A stretch of 64,000 nt of DNA from Pusillimonas sp. UBA3987 (lineage in GTDB: Bacteria; Pseudomonadota; Gammaproteobacteria; Burkholderiales; Burkholderiaceae_B), in the NCBI GenBank assembly GCA_002384935.1, contig DGCD01000017.1, forward strand, positions 215,630-279,629, written 5' to 3'. The notes under the pieces were generated by a model, which saw only the letters and a program-made list of their open reading frames with translations, ran no database searches and had not been told where the DNA came from. Position numbers and translations under genes: made by a program. Below are positions 54,666 through 62,198 of this stretch, one piece after another (within the stretch, counting starts at the first letter, position 1; each line of letters begins with the position of its first letter).

Positions 54666-56312
54666 ATGTTGCGCACCCTGCACCTTCGTGATTTCGTTAT
54701 CGTGGATCAGGCTGAGTTGCATTTTGACGCCGGCTTCACAGTCTTTTCAGGTGAAACCGGCGCGGGCAAATCGATTCTCATCGATGCGCTCTCGCTGATA
54801 CTGGGTGCCCGCAGCGACGCGCGCTTTGTGCGCGAAGGCTGTAAACGCACCGACATCAGCGGGCTGTTCAAGGCACCCGAAAGTCTTGCTCAATGGCTGG
54901 AAGAGCAAAGCCTGGAATCCGATCAAAACGAACTGGTGCTGCGGCGCGTCATCGACCAGCAAGGCCGCAGCAAAGCCTACATCAACGGCATTCCGGCCAC
55001 GCTTGCTCAATTGAAAGAACTGGGTGAACACCTGGTCGATATTCATGGCCAGCATGCGCACCAAAGTCTTCTGCAACCGTCCAGCCAGCGCGCGTTGCTT
55101 GACAATCAAGGGGGCCACAATGCCCTGGTGCAAGAGGTACAACAGCACTGGCAAGGCTGGCAAGCGGCAAAACGCCAACTGACACGAGCGCTTGAGCAAG
55201 CCGATAAACTCAACGAAGAACGTGACCGCCTCGAATGGCAGGCGTCCGAACTGGAACGCCTGGATCTGCAGGAGAATGAGTGGGAGACCCTGACAACCGA
55301 GCATCATCGCCTGGCGCATGCCCAGTCGTTGCTCGAAAATGCCAACCGGGCGCTGGAGGCGCTGGACGACGACGAACAAGGGGCGCGCCACTTCCTGAAC
55401 ACTGCCGCGCATCAAATCGAACACATGTTGCGCCATGACGAAACCGTGCGCAGTCTATACGAAACACTGGAATCGGCGCGTATTGCCGCAGCAGAAACCG
55501 TTTCCGACCTGAACGCCTACCTTGATCGCATCGACCTGGACCCGGAACGACTGGCGCAAGCCGAACAGCGCATGTCTGCGATTTTCGAACTGGCGCGCAA
55601 GTTCCGGATCGAACCCGAAAACATTCCGGCATTCCAGGCCGACATCGAACAGAAGCTGCAGGAAGCCAGTGCGAACGCCGATATCTCCCATCTTCAACAC
55701 GATGTGGAGAAACACTATCAGCAATATTTGAAAGCCGCCAAAGCACTATCCAAGGTACGGGCCAAGGCGGCCCAGACCATGTCGCAGCAAGTGACCGAAG
55801 CCATGCAAACACTGGCCATGAACGGCGGGCGCTTTGAAATCAGCCTGAATGTTGGTAGCGAAAGCGCCCACGGCCTTGAAACCGTTGAGTTTTTGGTTTC
55901 GGGTCACACCGGCGCCACGCCAAGGCCTTTGGCAAAGGTGGCGTCCGGTGGCGAGCTGGCGCGCATATCGCTGGCTTTATCTGTCATCGCCAGCCAGGCT
56001 GCCCGTGTCCCGACCCTGATATTCGATGAAGTCGACAGCGGTGTCGGCGGCGCAGTGGCGGAAGTCGTGGGCCAGTTGTTGAAATCGCTGGGAACACAGC
56101 ACCAGGTTTTATGCGTAACGCATTTGCCACAGGTAGCGGCTTACGGTCATCATCATTACCGCGTCAGCAAGAAAGTGGTGCAAAACACTACCAAATCGAA
56201 AATCGAACTGCTTGCAACGGCCGACCGTGTTGATGAAGTGGCACGAATGCTGGGCGGGCTTGAAATTACCGACACCACCATTCGCCATGCAAAAGAAATG
56301 CTTGCACGCTAA
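54666..56312 (+). CDS. recN: DNA repair protein RecN
   Basis: The 548-residue SMC-like ATPase acts in double-strand break repair. Walker A is GETGAGKS at 29-36. A long coiled coil follows (about 150-360), then the signature VASGGELARISLAL and Walker B LIFDEVDSGVGG. ATG 54666 (MLRTLHLRDFVIVD) matches the family start; a frame beginning at 54648 overlaps nadK. Confidence 0.96.
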   Translation: MLRTLHLRDFVIVDQAELHFDAGFTVFSGETGAGKSILIDALSLILGARSDARFVREGCKRTDISGLFKAPESLAQWLEEQSLESDQNELVLRRVIDQQGRSKAYINGIPATLAQLKELGEHLVDIHGQHAHQSLLQPSSQRALLDNQGGHNALVQEVQQHWQGWQAAKRQLTRALEQADKLNEERDRLEWQASELERLDLQENEWETLTTEHHRLAHAQSLLENANRALEALDDDEQGARHFLNTAAHQIEHMLRHDETVRSLYETLESARIAAAETVSDLNAYLDRIDLDPERLAQAEQRMSAIFELARKFRIEPENIPAFQADIEQKLQEASANADISHLQHDVEKHYQQYLKAAKALSKVRAKAAQTMSQQVTEAMQTLAMNGGRFEISLNVGSESAHGLETVEFLVSGHTGATPRPLAKVASGGELARISLALSVIASQAARVPTLIFDEVDSGVGGAVAEVVGQLLKSLGTQHQVLCVTHLPQVAAYGHHHYRVSKKVVQNTTKSKIELLATADRVDEVARMLGGLEITDTTIRHAKEMLAR

Positions 56313-56330
56313 CCAGGCAACAGCGCCTTT

Positions 56331-56747
56331 TTACTTACTGTTGCACTCTTTGCAAATGCCGTACAGCATCATGGTATGACTTTCCAGCGTGAACTTTTTT
56401 TCCTTGGCAATAATATGCTGGCGCTTCTCGATTTCAGGATCGGTAAACTCAAGCACTTTGCCGCAACTGGTGCAGATAAGATGGTCATGATGATCACCAT
56501 CGTTCAGCTCGAACACGGCTTTACCACCATCGAACTGGCTGCGGGACAGAATACCCGCTTGCTCGAACTGGGTAAGCACGCGGTAAACCGTTGCCAGGCC
56601 AATATCAACATCTTCGGCCAATAATGCACGATAGACATCTTCAGCGCTATGATGGCGCTGATCGGACTTACGGAAAACATCAAGGATCTTCAGGCGGGGG
56701 AATGTCGCCTTCAAACCCATGCTCTTTAATTCATTTTGATCAGACAT
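56331..56747 (-). CDS. fur: Ferric uptake regulator Fur
   Basis: The 138-residue repressor has the winged helix (LKATFPRLKILDVF, TVYRVLTQFEQAGIL), the metal-site HHDHLIC and the structural-zinc CTSCGK, with a second Cys pair (CKEC) at the end. It is convergent with recN and divergent from bamE, the usual betaproteobacterial arrangement. It is the likely regulator of the siderophore receptor operon at 31.5-35.0 kb. Confidence 0.97.
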   Translation of the reverse strand: MSDQNELKSMGLKATFPRLKILDVFRKSDQRHHSAEDVYRALLAEDVDIGLATVYRVLTQFEQAGILSRSQFDGGKAVFELNDGDHHDHLICTSCGKVLEFTDPEIEKRQHIIAKEKKFTLESHTMMLYGICKECNSK

Positions 56748-56887
56748 GTGTAAATCCCGGGCAAAAAGACGGAAATCCGTACAATGACACGGCAAAAAAA
56801 CGCCGAATCTCGAGTAACGCTATCATTGCGTTTATTCTTAAGCCTTTATCATAACGGTTTTATTCATTTGAATAACAGGGGCAATTC

Positions 56888-57445
56888 GTGGTAACCACTG
56901 TCAAATCCTTCTTTAGAAACTGGCGCAACTGCCTTGCCATTGGCTTTTTGGCCATTTCACTCTCTGCATGCGGCGGCACAAAATGGGGTTTTCCCTACCG
57001 GCCTGACGTGCAACAGGGGAACTGGATCACCTCCGAACAGGTTGATCGGCTGGAACGGGGCATGACGCGCGAACAAGTCCGTTTTGTGCTGGGCACCCCG
57101 ATTTTGCAGGATATTTTCCGCACCAATCGCTGGGATTACGTGTTCTACAATCAGCCCGGTTATGGTGCCTCTGAGGAACGTCAATTCACCGTATGGTTCG
57201 AAGGCGACGTCCTGGTTCGCTGGGAGGGCGACAAGCAGCCTGACCGCCAGCCGTTCCAATCCAACGACACCGGCCAGAGCAGTATTGACGACGAAGACAG
57301 CGCCGCTGAGCGCGAAGAGAGCACGTCAAAAGACAATGCCTCCCGCGAAGAGAAAGTAGGGCCTGACACCGATATCGGCATTAACGTCGAGCAACCCCAG
57401 CGTCCGCAAATTCCCGGCCAAAACAGCGTCGAACCCATTCGTTAA
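56888..57445 (+). CDS. bamE: Outer-membrane assembly lipoprotein BamE (SmpA/OmlA)
   Basis: The 185-residue lipoprotein of the BAM complex has a signal peptide with lipobox LSAC (C28). The BamE core contains YRPDVQQGNWITSEQV, LERGMTREQVRFVLGTPI and RWDYVFYNQPG. An acidic low-complexity tail of about 60 residues extends it beyond the E. coli protein (113 residues). The start is a GTG with AGGGG upstream. Confidence 0.95.
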   Translation: MVTTVKSFFRNWRNCLAIGFLAISLSACGGTKWGFPYRPDVQQGNWITSEQVDRLERGMTREQVRFVLGTPILQDIFRTNRWDYVFYNQPGYGASEERQFTVWFEGDVLVRWEGDKQPDRQPFQSNDTGQSSIDDEDSAAEREESTSKDNASREEKVGPDTDIGINVEQPQRPQIPGQNSVEPIR

Positions 57446-57454
57446 GAGGAAACC

Positions 57455-58246
57455 ATGCGTATTGCCATTGCAGGAACCGACGGCCGAATGGGCCGAATGC
57501 TGACAGAAGCCATCATCAAATCTCCTGATCTTACCCTCAGTGTCGCCCTCGATCGGCCCGGTGCGGCCTGCCTTGGCCAGGATGCCGGCGCGTTCCTCGG
57601 GCACACAACCGGTGTTTTAATTACCGACGACCTGAATGCGCTGGCAAACGCCGACTGCCTGATCGATTTTACCCGGCCGGAAGGTACACTGGCCCACCTG
57701 CAAGCCTGCATCAGGCACAACGTGAAGTGTGTCATCGGGACAACCGGATTTGACACAGAAGGCAAGCAGGCTATTCAAGCCGCCAGCCAGAAAGTTGCTA
57801 TTGTGTTTGCATCGAACATGAGCATTGGGGTGAATGCCACTTATAAATTACTGGAGATGGCTGCCCGGCTGCTGAACGACGGCTACGACGCCGAAATATT
57901 CGAAGCTCATCATCGCAATAAGGTCGACGCACCTTCAGGTACCGCGATATCAATGGGTGAAACCATCGCACGCACTTGGGGCAAGAAACTCGACGATGTC
58001 GCCGACTGGGCACGACACGGGCATACCGGCCCGCGCGAAGATGGCAGAATTGGCTTTTCGGTATTGCGCGGTGGCGACATTATTGGTGATCACACCGTGT
58101 ATTTTTGCGGAGACGGCGAACGCATCGAGATTTCACATCGCTCGAGCAGCCGCGCCACCTATGCGCAAGGCAGCCTGCGTGCGGCACGTTATCTGGCCCG
58201 CAAGGAATTCGGCCTGTTCGACATGCAAGACGTACTGTCGGTATAG
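57455..58246 (+). CDS. dapB: 4-hydroxy-tetrahydrodipicolinate reductase
   Basis: The 263-residue enzyme of lysine and diaminopimelate synthesis has the dinucleotide-binding AGTDGRMGRM, the EAHHRNKVDAPSGTA signature and a C-terminal RSSSRATYAQGSLRAAR. It begins 9 bases after bamE, so the two are likely co-transcribed. Confidence 0.97.
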   Translation: MRIAIAGTDGRMGRMLTEAIIKSPDLTLSVALDRPGAACLGQDAGAFLGHTTGVLITDDLNALANADCLIDFTRPEGTLAHLQACIRHNVKCVIGTTGFDTEGKQAIQAASQKVAIVFASNMSIGVNATYKLLEMAARLLNDGYDAEIFEAHHRNKVDAPSGTAISMGETIARTWGKKLDDVADWARHGHTGPREDGRIGFSVLRGGDIIGDHTVYFCGDGERIEISHRSSSRATYAQGSLRAARYLARKEFGLFDMQDVLSV

Positions 58247-58279
58247 CTGTTTTCCAGGCTGCTTCCGGCGTAACCAGCG

Positions 58280-59323
58280 TCAAACAACGTTGACCGGCTC
58301 CTGCTCAAGATCAACTCCATAACGCTGGCGAATATCCTTGCGTATCTCATCGGCCATATAACGTACCTCGAGCGCTGTCGCATGGCCATGGTTAACCAGA
58401 ACCAACGCCTGGCGACCATGCACGCCAACGTTTTGAATGCGTTTGCCCTTCCATCCGGCGCGGTCAATCAACCAGCCGGCCGCAAGCTTCACCGTGCCAT
58501 TGGGCATGGGATATGACACGACATTCGGGTGTCGACGCTTGATTTCCTGAAACTGGGCGGCACTCACCACCGGATTCTTGAAAAAACTGCCGGCATTGCC
58601 CAATAACTGAGGATCGGGCAACTTCTTGCGCCGAATTTCACATACCGCCTCAAATACGGCCTGCGCAGTCACGGCACTCCCCATGGCTCGCAACCCTTCG
58701 TGCTGCGCCAGATCTGGATAACCCAGTACGGGTTGCCATTGATGCGGCAACAGGAACTGAACCGCCAGAATCAGCCACTTCCCCGGCGTCGATTTTTTGA
58801 AAAAGCTATCACGATAGGAAAAACGGCATTCGTCACGCTCAAAGCACACCTGTTCGCCGTACTCGATGTCCCACGCCGTGACCTGATGCACAAACTGGTC
58901 AAGCTCGACACCATAGGCGCCGATATTCTGAACCGGCGCCGCGCCGACCGTGCCCGGTATCAACGCCAGGTTTTCCAGCCCCGACCAACCTTGGGCAAGA
59001 CAATAACGGACAAAGTCGTGCCAGTTTTCCCCGGCCTGTGCCTCAACCAGGTAACCCGCGGCAGCGCTTTCAACCAAACGGATACCCTTTGTTGCTACAT
59101 GCACCACGGGCGAACTCACATAAGGCGACATCACCACATTGCTTCCACCCCCCAGTACGAACAACGGCCGGCCTTGCCCGGCAAGCCGGGTGATCGCCGG
59201 CAGTTGGCCGGGTTCGGTAAAACTAACGTAAGACTGCGCCTGGGATTGCAAGCCGAAAGTATTCAATTTGCTCAGGTCTTGCGCACGCGGCGCGACGGTA
59301 TTCAACGGCACGGTCTGTGTCAT
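58280..59323 (-). CDS. murB: UDP-N-acetylenolpyruvoylglucosamine reductase
   Basis: The 347-residue type I MurB flavoenzyme reduces UDP-GlcNAc-enolpyruvate to UDP-MurNAc for peptidoglycan. The FAD site FVLGGGSNVVMSPYV, LENLALIPGTVGAAPVQNIGAYG and the catalytic serine region NAGSFFKNPVV are present. It is convergent with dapB. Confidence 0.96.
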   Translation of the reverse strand: MTQTVPLNTVAPRAQDLSKLNTFGLQSQAQSYVSFTEPGQLPAITRLAGQGRPLFVLGGGSNVVMSPYVSSPVVHVATKGIRLVESAAAGYLVEAQAGENWHDFVRYCLAQGWSGLENLALIPGTVGAAPVQNIGAYGVELDQFVHQVTAWDIEYGEQVCFERDECRFSYRDSFFKKSTPGKWLILAVQFLLPHQWQPVLGYPDLAQHEGLRAMGSAVTAQAVFEAVCEIRRKKLPDPQLLGNAGSFFKNPVVSAAQFQEIKRRHPNVVSYPMPNGTVKLAAGWLIDRAGWKGKRIQNVGVHGRQALVLVNHGHATALEVRYMADEIRKDIRQRYGVDLEQEPVNVV

Positions 59324-59403
59324 GTATGAAAACGGATCAATCCAACAAATAACAACACGTATTACACCACGTTGAAATAAAAAATATGGTATTATTTCGT
59401 TCT

Positions 59404-59425
59404 TTCGCGGTTAAGCGAATTTTTT
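59404..59425 (+). terminator. Weak hairpin with T-run
   Basis: TTCGC (59404-59408) pairs with GCGAA (59415-59419), followed by TTTTTT. It lies between murB and the tRNA genes with no obvious plus-strand transcript to end. A-rich bases are absent on the left, so it is one-directional if real. Confidence 0.3.
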
Positions 59426-59479
59426 GTAAAGACAGCGGTTAATGCAAAAAGCCGAATGGCTAAAAACAGCACTGCCGAT

Positions 59480-59508
59480 TTGCACGACCAAAAAATTTCA
59501 TATATACT
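59480..59508 (+). promoter_or_regulatory. Promoter of the tRNA-Gly/tRNA-Cys genes
   Basis: TTGCAC (59480-59485), a 17-base spacer and TATACT (59503-59508), about 60 bases before tRNA-Gly. Confidence 0.7.
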
Positions 59509-59566
59509 GCGAAGCTTCTTGAAACAGGCAACCTCAGTTTCAGGAACATAAAAAGCAATGCTTTTT

Positions 59567-59642
59567 GCGGGAATAGCTCAGTTGGTAGAGCGCAACCTTG
59601 CCAAGGTTGAGGTCGCGAGTTCGAGACTCGTTTCCCGCTCCA
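59567..59642 (+). tRNA. tRNA-Gly (anticodon GCC)
   Basis: A 76-base tRNA with acceptor stem GCGGGAA/TTCCCGC, D-loop TAGCTCAGTTGGTAGAGC and encoded CCA. The anticodon stem CAACC/GGTTG surrounds the loop TTGCCAA. Confidence 0.98.
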
Positions 59643-59650
59643 AATACCTA

Positions 59651-59679
59651 AAGGGAAGCCCACAACGCTTCCCTTTTTT
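59651..59679 (+). terminator. Terminator between tRNA-Gly and tRNA-Cys
   Basis: AAGGGAAGC (59651-59659) pairs perfectly with GCTTCCCTT (59667-59675), followed by TTTT. It implies that tRNA-Cys has its own promoter or relies on read-through. Confidence 0.85.
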
Positions 59680-59706
59680 ACGTACAATGTAACGTGTACG
59701 ACCCAC

Positions 59707-59780
59707 GGCGCAATGGCAGAGTGGTTATGCAGCGGATTGCAAATCCGTGTACCCCGGTTCGATTCCGAGTTGCGCCTCCA
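59707..59780 (+). tRNA. tRNA-Cys (anticodon GCA)
   Basis: A 74-base tRNA with acceptor stem GGCGCAA/TTGCGCC, anticodon loop TTGCAAA and encoded CCA at 59778-59780. It is the last clear core-chromosome gene before the prophage and a candidate integration target. Confidence 0.97.
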
Positions 59781-59818
59781 ATATTTAAGCGGGTTTCCAG
59801 CACTTTCAAAACCTGCCG

Positions 59819-59849
59819 TGCTTCGCAAAACACCCTTTGCTTCGCAAAA
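59819..59849 (+). repeat. 12-base direct repeat after tRNA-Cys
   Basis: TGCTTCGCAAAA occurs at 59819-59830 and 59838-59849. It could be debris at a phage junction, but nothing else supports that. Confidence 0.5.
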
Positions 59850-59859
59850 ATGAAAATCT

Positions 59860-59884
59860 GCCCGCCATTTCGGTGGGCTTTTTT
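59860..59884 (+). terminator. Terminator after tRNA-Cys
   Basis: GCCCGCC (59860-59866) pairs with GGTGGGC (59872-59878, one G-T pair), followed by TTTTTTA. Confidence 0.85.
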
Positions 59885-59933
59885 ATTGTTGATTTAGGGT
59901 AAATGCCTATAAAAAGGCATCATCACGATATTG

Positions 59934-59957
59934 ATTAGTTCCCGAATCGGAACTAAT
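59934..59957. promoter_or_regulatory. Palindromic operator upstream of the small-protein/DUF1870 module
   Basis: ATTAGTTCC (59934-59942) and GGAACTAAT (59949-59957) are perfect complements with a 6-base centre. It is 50 bases before the first start codon of the module, whose second gene encodes a DNA-binding protein that may bind here. A second small palindrome, ATGCCT/AGGCAT, lies at 59903-59920. Confidence 0.6.
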
Positions 59958-60007
59958 ATAAACACATGGCTTGTGATGGGCACGAGCCTCGCTTAAGGAG
60001 CAACATC

Positions 60008-60229
60008 ATGAGCATGACACGAAACGACGCACTGACCACCTTATCAAAAGGTATCCGTAAATTTGAAGGCTGGACAGCTGGCCAGGTAATCGAAGCGCAA
60101 TGGTCGGGCCTGAAAGGGCTGGATGCAAAAGACCTTCATTTTTTCTATGCCAACGCTAACAAGCCAGCACGAAAAGTTGCTCAAGCATGTGGTCAACGCA
60201 GCTACACGAACCCGAATCCACAAGTATGA
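60008..60229 (+). CDS. Small protein of unknown function upstream of the DUF1870-like regulator
   Basis: I do not recognise this 73-residue soluble protein (MSMTRNDALTTLSKGIRKFE...). It is basic and contains one Cys. ATG 60008 has a good AAGGAG upstream. Its stop overlaps the start of the helix-turn-helix gene by 4 bases. The pair faces the lysis genes of the prophage and is read from its own promoter region, like a phage moron. Confidence 0.65.
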   Translation: MSMTRNDALTTLSKGIRKFEGWTAGQVIEAQWSGLKGLDAKDLHFFYANANKPARKVAQACGQRSYTNPNPQV

Positions 60230-60702
60230 ACGGGGCCACATTAAAAACAATCCGAGAGGCCCTGGGCCTTTCGGTTCCATGGTTCGCTAAATTTTGCGAC
60301 GTACAAGAGCGCACTGTTCGACATTGGGAGTCCGGGCGCAATACCGTACCAACACAGGTGGCAACGGCAATCAGAGAACTTGAGAAGGCATCTCTAGAAA
60401 TGTCAAAAAATCTAATCGATCAAGTTAACAGCATCGTTTCAGAACATGGGGTCCCGAATGGGACGGTGCCGGTCGTGCGCTACGCTGACGATGAAGACCT
60501 TGCTCGTTATCAACCCAATATGCAAGGCCTGCCGACTACATTTCACGCAGCAGCAATTGCTCGGGCACGGTGGGCACTGATTGATGTTGTTGAGATTGAG
60601 GCCAGCATGCTGAATGCTGGGGCCTACGAGGCGTGGCGCAAGTTAACACATCAAGAGGACTCGCCCCAGCTTCGTGCGCAATGGGCAAGCGAACAGCCCT
60701 AA
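60226..60702 (+). CDS. Helix-turn-helix protein, DUF1870/YdiL-like
   Basis: The 158-residue product has an N-terminal XRE-like helix-turn-helix (LKTIREALGLSVPWFAKFCD, then RTVRHWESGRNTVP). A middle helix follows, then a C-terminal part (RYADDEDLARYQPNMQGLPT) resembling the E. coli YdiL/DUF1870 layout. It is probably the repressor of its own two-gene operon through the palindrome at 59934-59957. It is convergent with the spanin gene, with 21 bases between them. Confidence 0.75.
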   Translation: MNGATLKTIREALGLSVPWFAKFCDVQERTVRHWESGRNTVPTQVATAIRELEKASLEMSKNLIDQVNSIVSEHGVPNGTVPVVRYADDEDLARYQPNMQGLPTTFHAAAIARARWALIDVVEIEASMLNAGAYEAWRKLTHQEDSPQLRAQWASEQP

Positions 60703-60723
60703 TCACAAAGCGCTCCAAACGTA

Positions 60724-61227
60724 TCATTGCGAATGAGTATCTTGAACGCTGCGGACGCTATCGTAAGCCTTTTCACACGCCAGCCCGGCTACTTTGAGCC
60801 GGTCAGCGTATCGGCCCACTTCCCCCGCTCTGTCGTCAAGTTCGCTAAGCACGACGGCAAGCACGCCGATGGGGTCGGCACTTGACTGACCCTGGCCTGC
60901 GCTGGCAACGGCGGCATTCTCGGCGGCTCGACGTAAACGGGTAACTTCTGTGCGCAACCGCTTAGCACTATCAACAGCGGCGTCAGCTTCAGCCCGAACG
61001 ACCGCAATTTCTTCATCAGCATTTTTCACTACTCCTTCAATTGCGGCGACACTGGCCTGTTCAATTTTTCGCGCTTTGTCCTGGGCATTGGCCAGCGCGG
61101 TTGCCTGGGCCGTCTCAAGGCGACTGATCTTTGCATCGTATCGCCAGCCCTGGACGACCCAGGCGGCCACCCCAGCCAGAACAGCAGCAGCCACGTACCC
61201 TTTCCAACCGATTAGGGCTTTCATCAT
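60724..61227 (-). CDS. Phage Rz-like inner-membrane spanin (DUF2514-like)
   Basis: The 167-residue product has one N-terminal membrane helix (about 10-27) and a long Ala/Glu-rich coiled coil, the layout of i-spanins. With its outer-membrane partner it fuses the two host membranes at lysis. It overlaps the endolysin gene by 4 bases. The partner lipoprotein gene is nested inside it in another frame. Confidence 0.85.
   Translation of the reverse strand: MMKALIGWKGYVAAAVLAGVAAWVVQGWRYDAKISRLETAQATALANAQDKARKIEQASVAAIEGVVKNADEEIAVVRAEADAAVDSAKRLRTEVTRLRRAAENAAVASAGQGQSSADPIGVLAVVLSELDDRAGEVGRYADRLKVAGLACEKAYDSVRSVQDTHSQ
60789..61022 (-). CDS. Phage Rz1-like outer-membrane spanin lipoprotein, nested in Rz
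   Basis: The 77-residue product begins with a signal peptide and the lipobox LSGC (C23). The Pro-rich mature part (VEPPRMPPLPAQ) is the standard form of an o-spanin. It lies wholly inside the i-spanin gene in a different frame, as in lambda Rz/Rz1. The start has AAGGAG 9 bases upstream. Confidence 0.88.
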   Translation of the reverse strand: MLMKKLRSFGLKLTPLLIVLSGCAQKLPVYVEPPRMPPLPAQARVSQVPTPSACLPSCLANLTTERGKWADTLTGSK

Positions 61228-61559
61228 TTGCGGCCACCATGCTCAATCGAGTAGTGATTGCCGTCATTGAACCGCCCACCCCATGAGCCACCGATAGACT
61301 CCCAATACTCCCCAAGTGGCCGATGATCCTCGGTCGAGGTCAGATACTGGCCGTTTTTGAAAAGATTGAAGTCCACCGCCAAGCGTTCTTTATGTAGGCT
61401 ATTGGCGCTGCTATAAGATTTTTTTTGCCCAACATGTCCGTGCACACGAGGATCGCGGTAAGCATCGCCGAAGGTCAGCTCATAACCTTGGCTATAGGCG
61501 AAACCGATCAAGTCCGCAATCATTCGAGTAAATTTTCGTTGTTTCTGACCAAGCGTCAT
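61224..61559 (-). CDS. Phage endolysin, M15 family peptidase
   Basis: The 111-residue zinc peptidase cuts peptidoglycan stems at lysis. Zinc ligands are visible in SLHKERLAVDFNLF (His and Asp) and HYSIEH (His), with GDAYRDP upstream. No signal peptide is present, so it needs the holin. ATG 61559 has GGAGG 8 bases upstream and overlaps the preceding stop by 4 bases. Confidence 0.9.
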   Translation of the reverse strand: MTLGQKQRKFTRMIADLIGFAYSQGYELTFGDAYRDPRVHGHVGQKKSYSSANSLHKERLAVDFNLFKNGQYLTSTEDHRPLGEYWESIGGSWGGRFNDGNHYSIEHGGRK

Positions 61560-61810
61560 TTTCGATACCTCCACCGCCAAGTTTTAATCATCGTGCCGGC
61601 GGCAAATACCGCCATGCCCAGCGCACCCAAAGCCATACTCGGGTGTACGTCCCCTTCCTGAATAATCAGCGCAGCCCGCCACATAGCCCAAAAGGCGATT
61701 AAGGCCATTCCAATTCGCTGCAGCAAAGTGCCCGAGTAGCACTGACTAAAGGCGCCAGCTACGCAAGCCAGGCTGACAAAACACAACAACGCAATGACAA
61801 GCTCTTTCAT
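61556..61810 (-). CDS. Small phage membrane protein, possible holin or antiholin
   Basis: The 84-residue product has two or three hydrophobic segments (about 4-22, 32-50, 58-75) and a basic C-terminus (KTWRWRYRK). Size, place and topology suit a holin or antiholin. It starts 3 bases after the stop of the other membrane gene and overlaps the endolysin gene. Confidence 0.7.
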   Translation of the reverse strand: MKELVIALLCFVSLACVAGAFSQCYSGTLLQRIGMALIAFWAMWRAALIIQEGDVHPSMALGALGMAVFAAGTMIKTWRWRYRK

Positions 61811-61813
61811 GGT

Positions 61814-62125
61814 TCACTCCCGTGGTAACCCGAGTCGGGCCCGAATAAACTCGCGCACAATCGATGACAAGCCGAGATCTGCCCAGATGCGAAACACAGA
61901 GTCGACAATTGCCATCCCGAAAAGCCCAACCATCAAGCCAAGAAAGCCCTCGCTGATCCCCGTTTGTTGATAAATCCAGGGCGTGGCATACCAAGCCATG
62001 ACGCCACCAAACGCAAACAACGCGAGCTTTCGTTTCCACGACCCCTGTATCCACAGCATTGCGCCCATACTCCCCAGCAAGCCAGGCAGTATTTTTTCTA
62101 AGTGGCTAAACCAATCAGCTGGCAT
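61814..62125 (-). CDS. Putative phage holin
   Basis: The 103-residue product has three hydrophobic stretches (about 12-27, 34-50, 58-78) and a charged C-terminal tail, and heads the lysis cassette. ATG 62125 has AGGGGAAG upstream. A longer frame up to 62200 would cross a terminator and was not chosen. Confidence 0.7.
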   Translation of the reverse strand: MPADWFSHLEKILPGLLGSMGAMLWIQGSWKRKLALFAFGGVMAWYATPWIYQQTGISEGFLGLMVGLFGMAIVDSVFRIWADLGLSSIVREFIRARLGLPRE

Positions 62126-62144
62126 CTCTTCCCCTTTCGGTTGG

Positions 62145-62171
62145 ACATAAAAAAAGCCCCATCGCTGGGGC
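62145..62171 (-). terminator. Minus-strand terminator upstream of the lysis cassette
   Basis: In minus-strand RNA GCCCCA (62171-62166) pairs with TGGGGC (62161-62156), followed by a run of seven T. It would stop transcripts coming from the tail genes (through the antisense of the integrase gene) before they enter the holin gene. Confidence 0.82.
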
Positions 62172-62198
62172 GTTGTGTTAGAAAGTCGAGCATTTGTC

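Noticed and set aside
59707..59780. Use of tRNA-Cys as the phage attachment site
   Set aside because: I looked for a copy of its 3' end near the integrase and up to the right edge and saw none. The right end of the prophage is outside the window, so this stays open.
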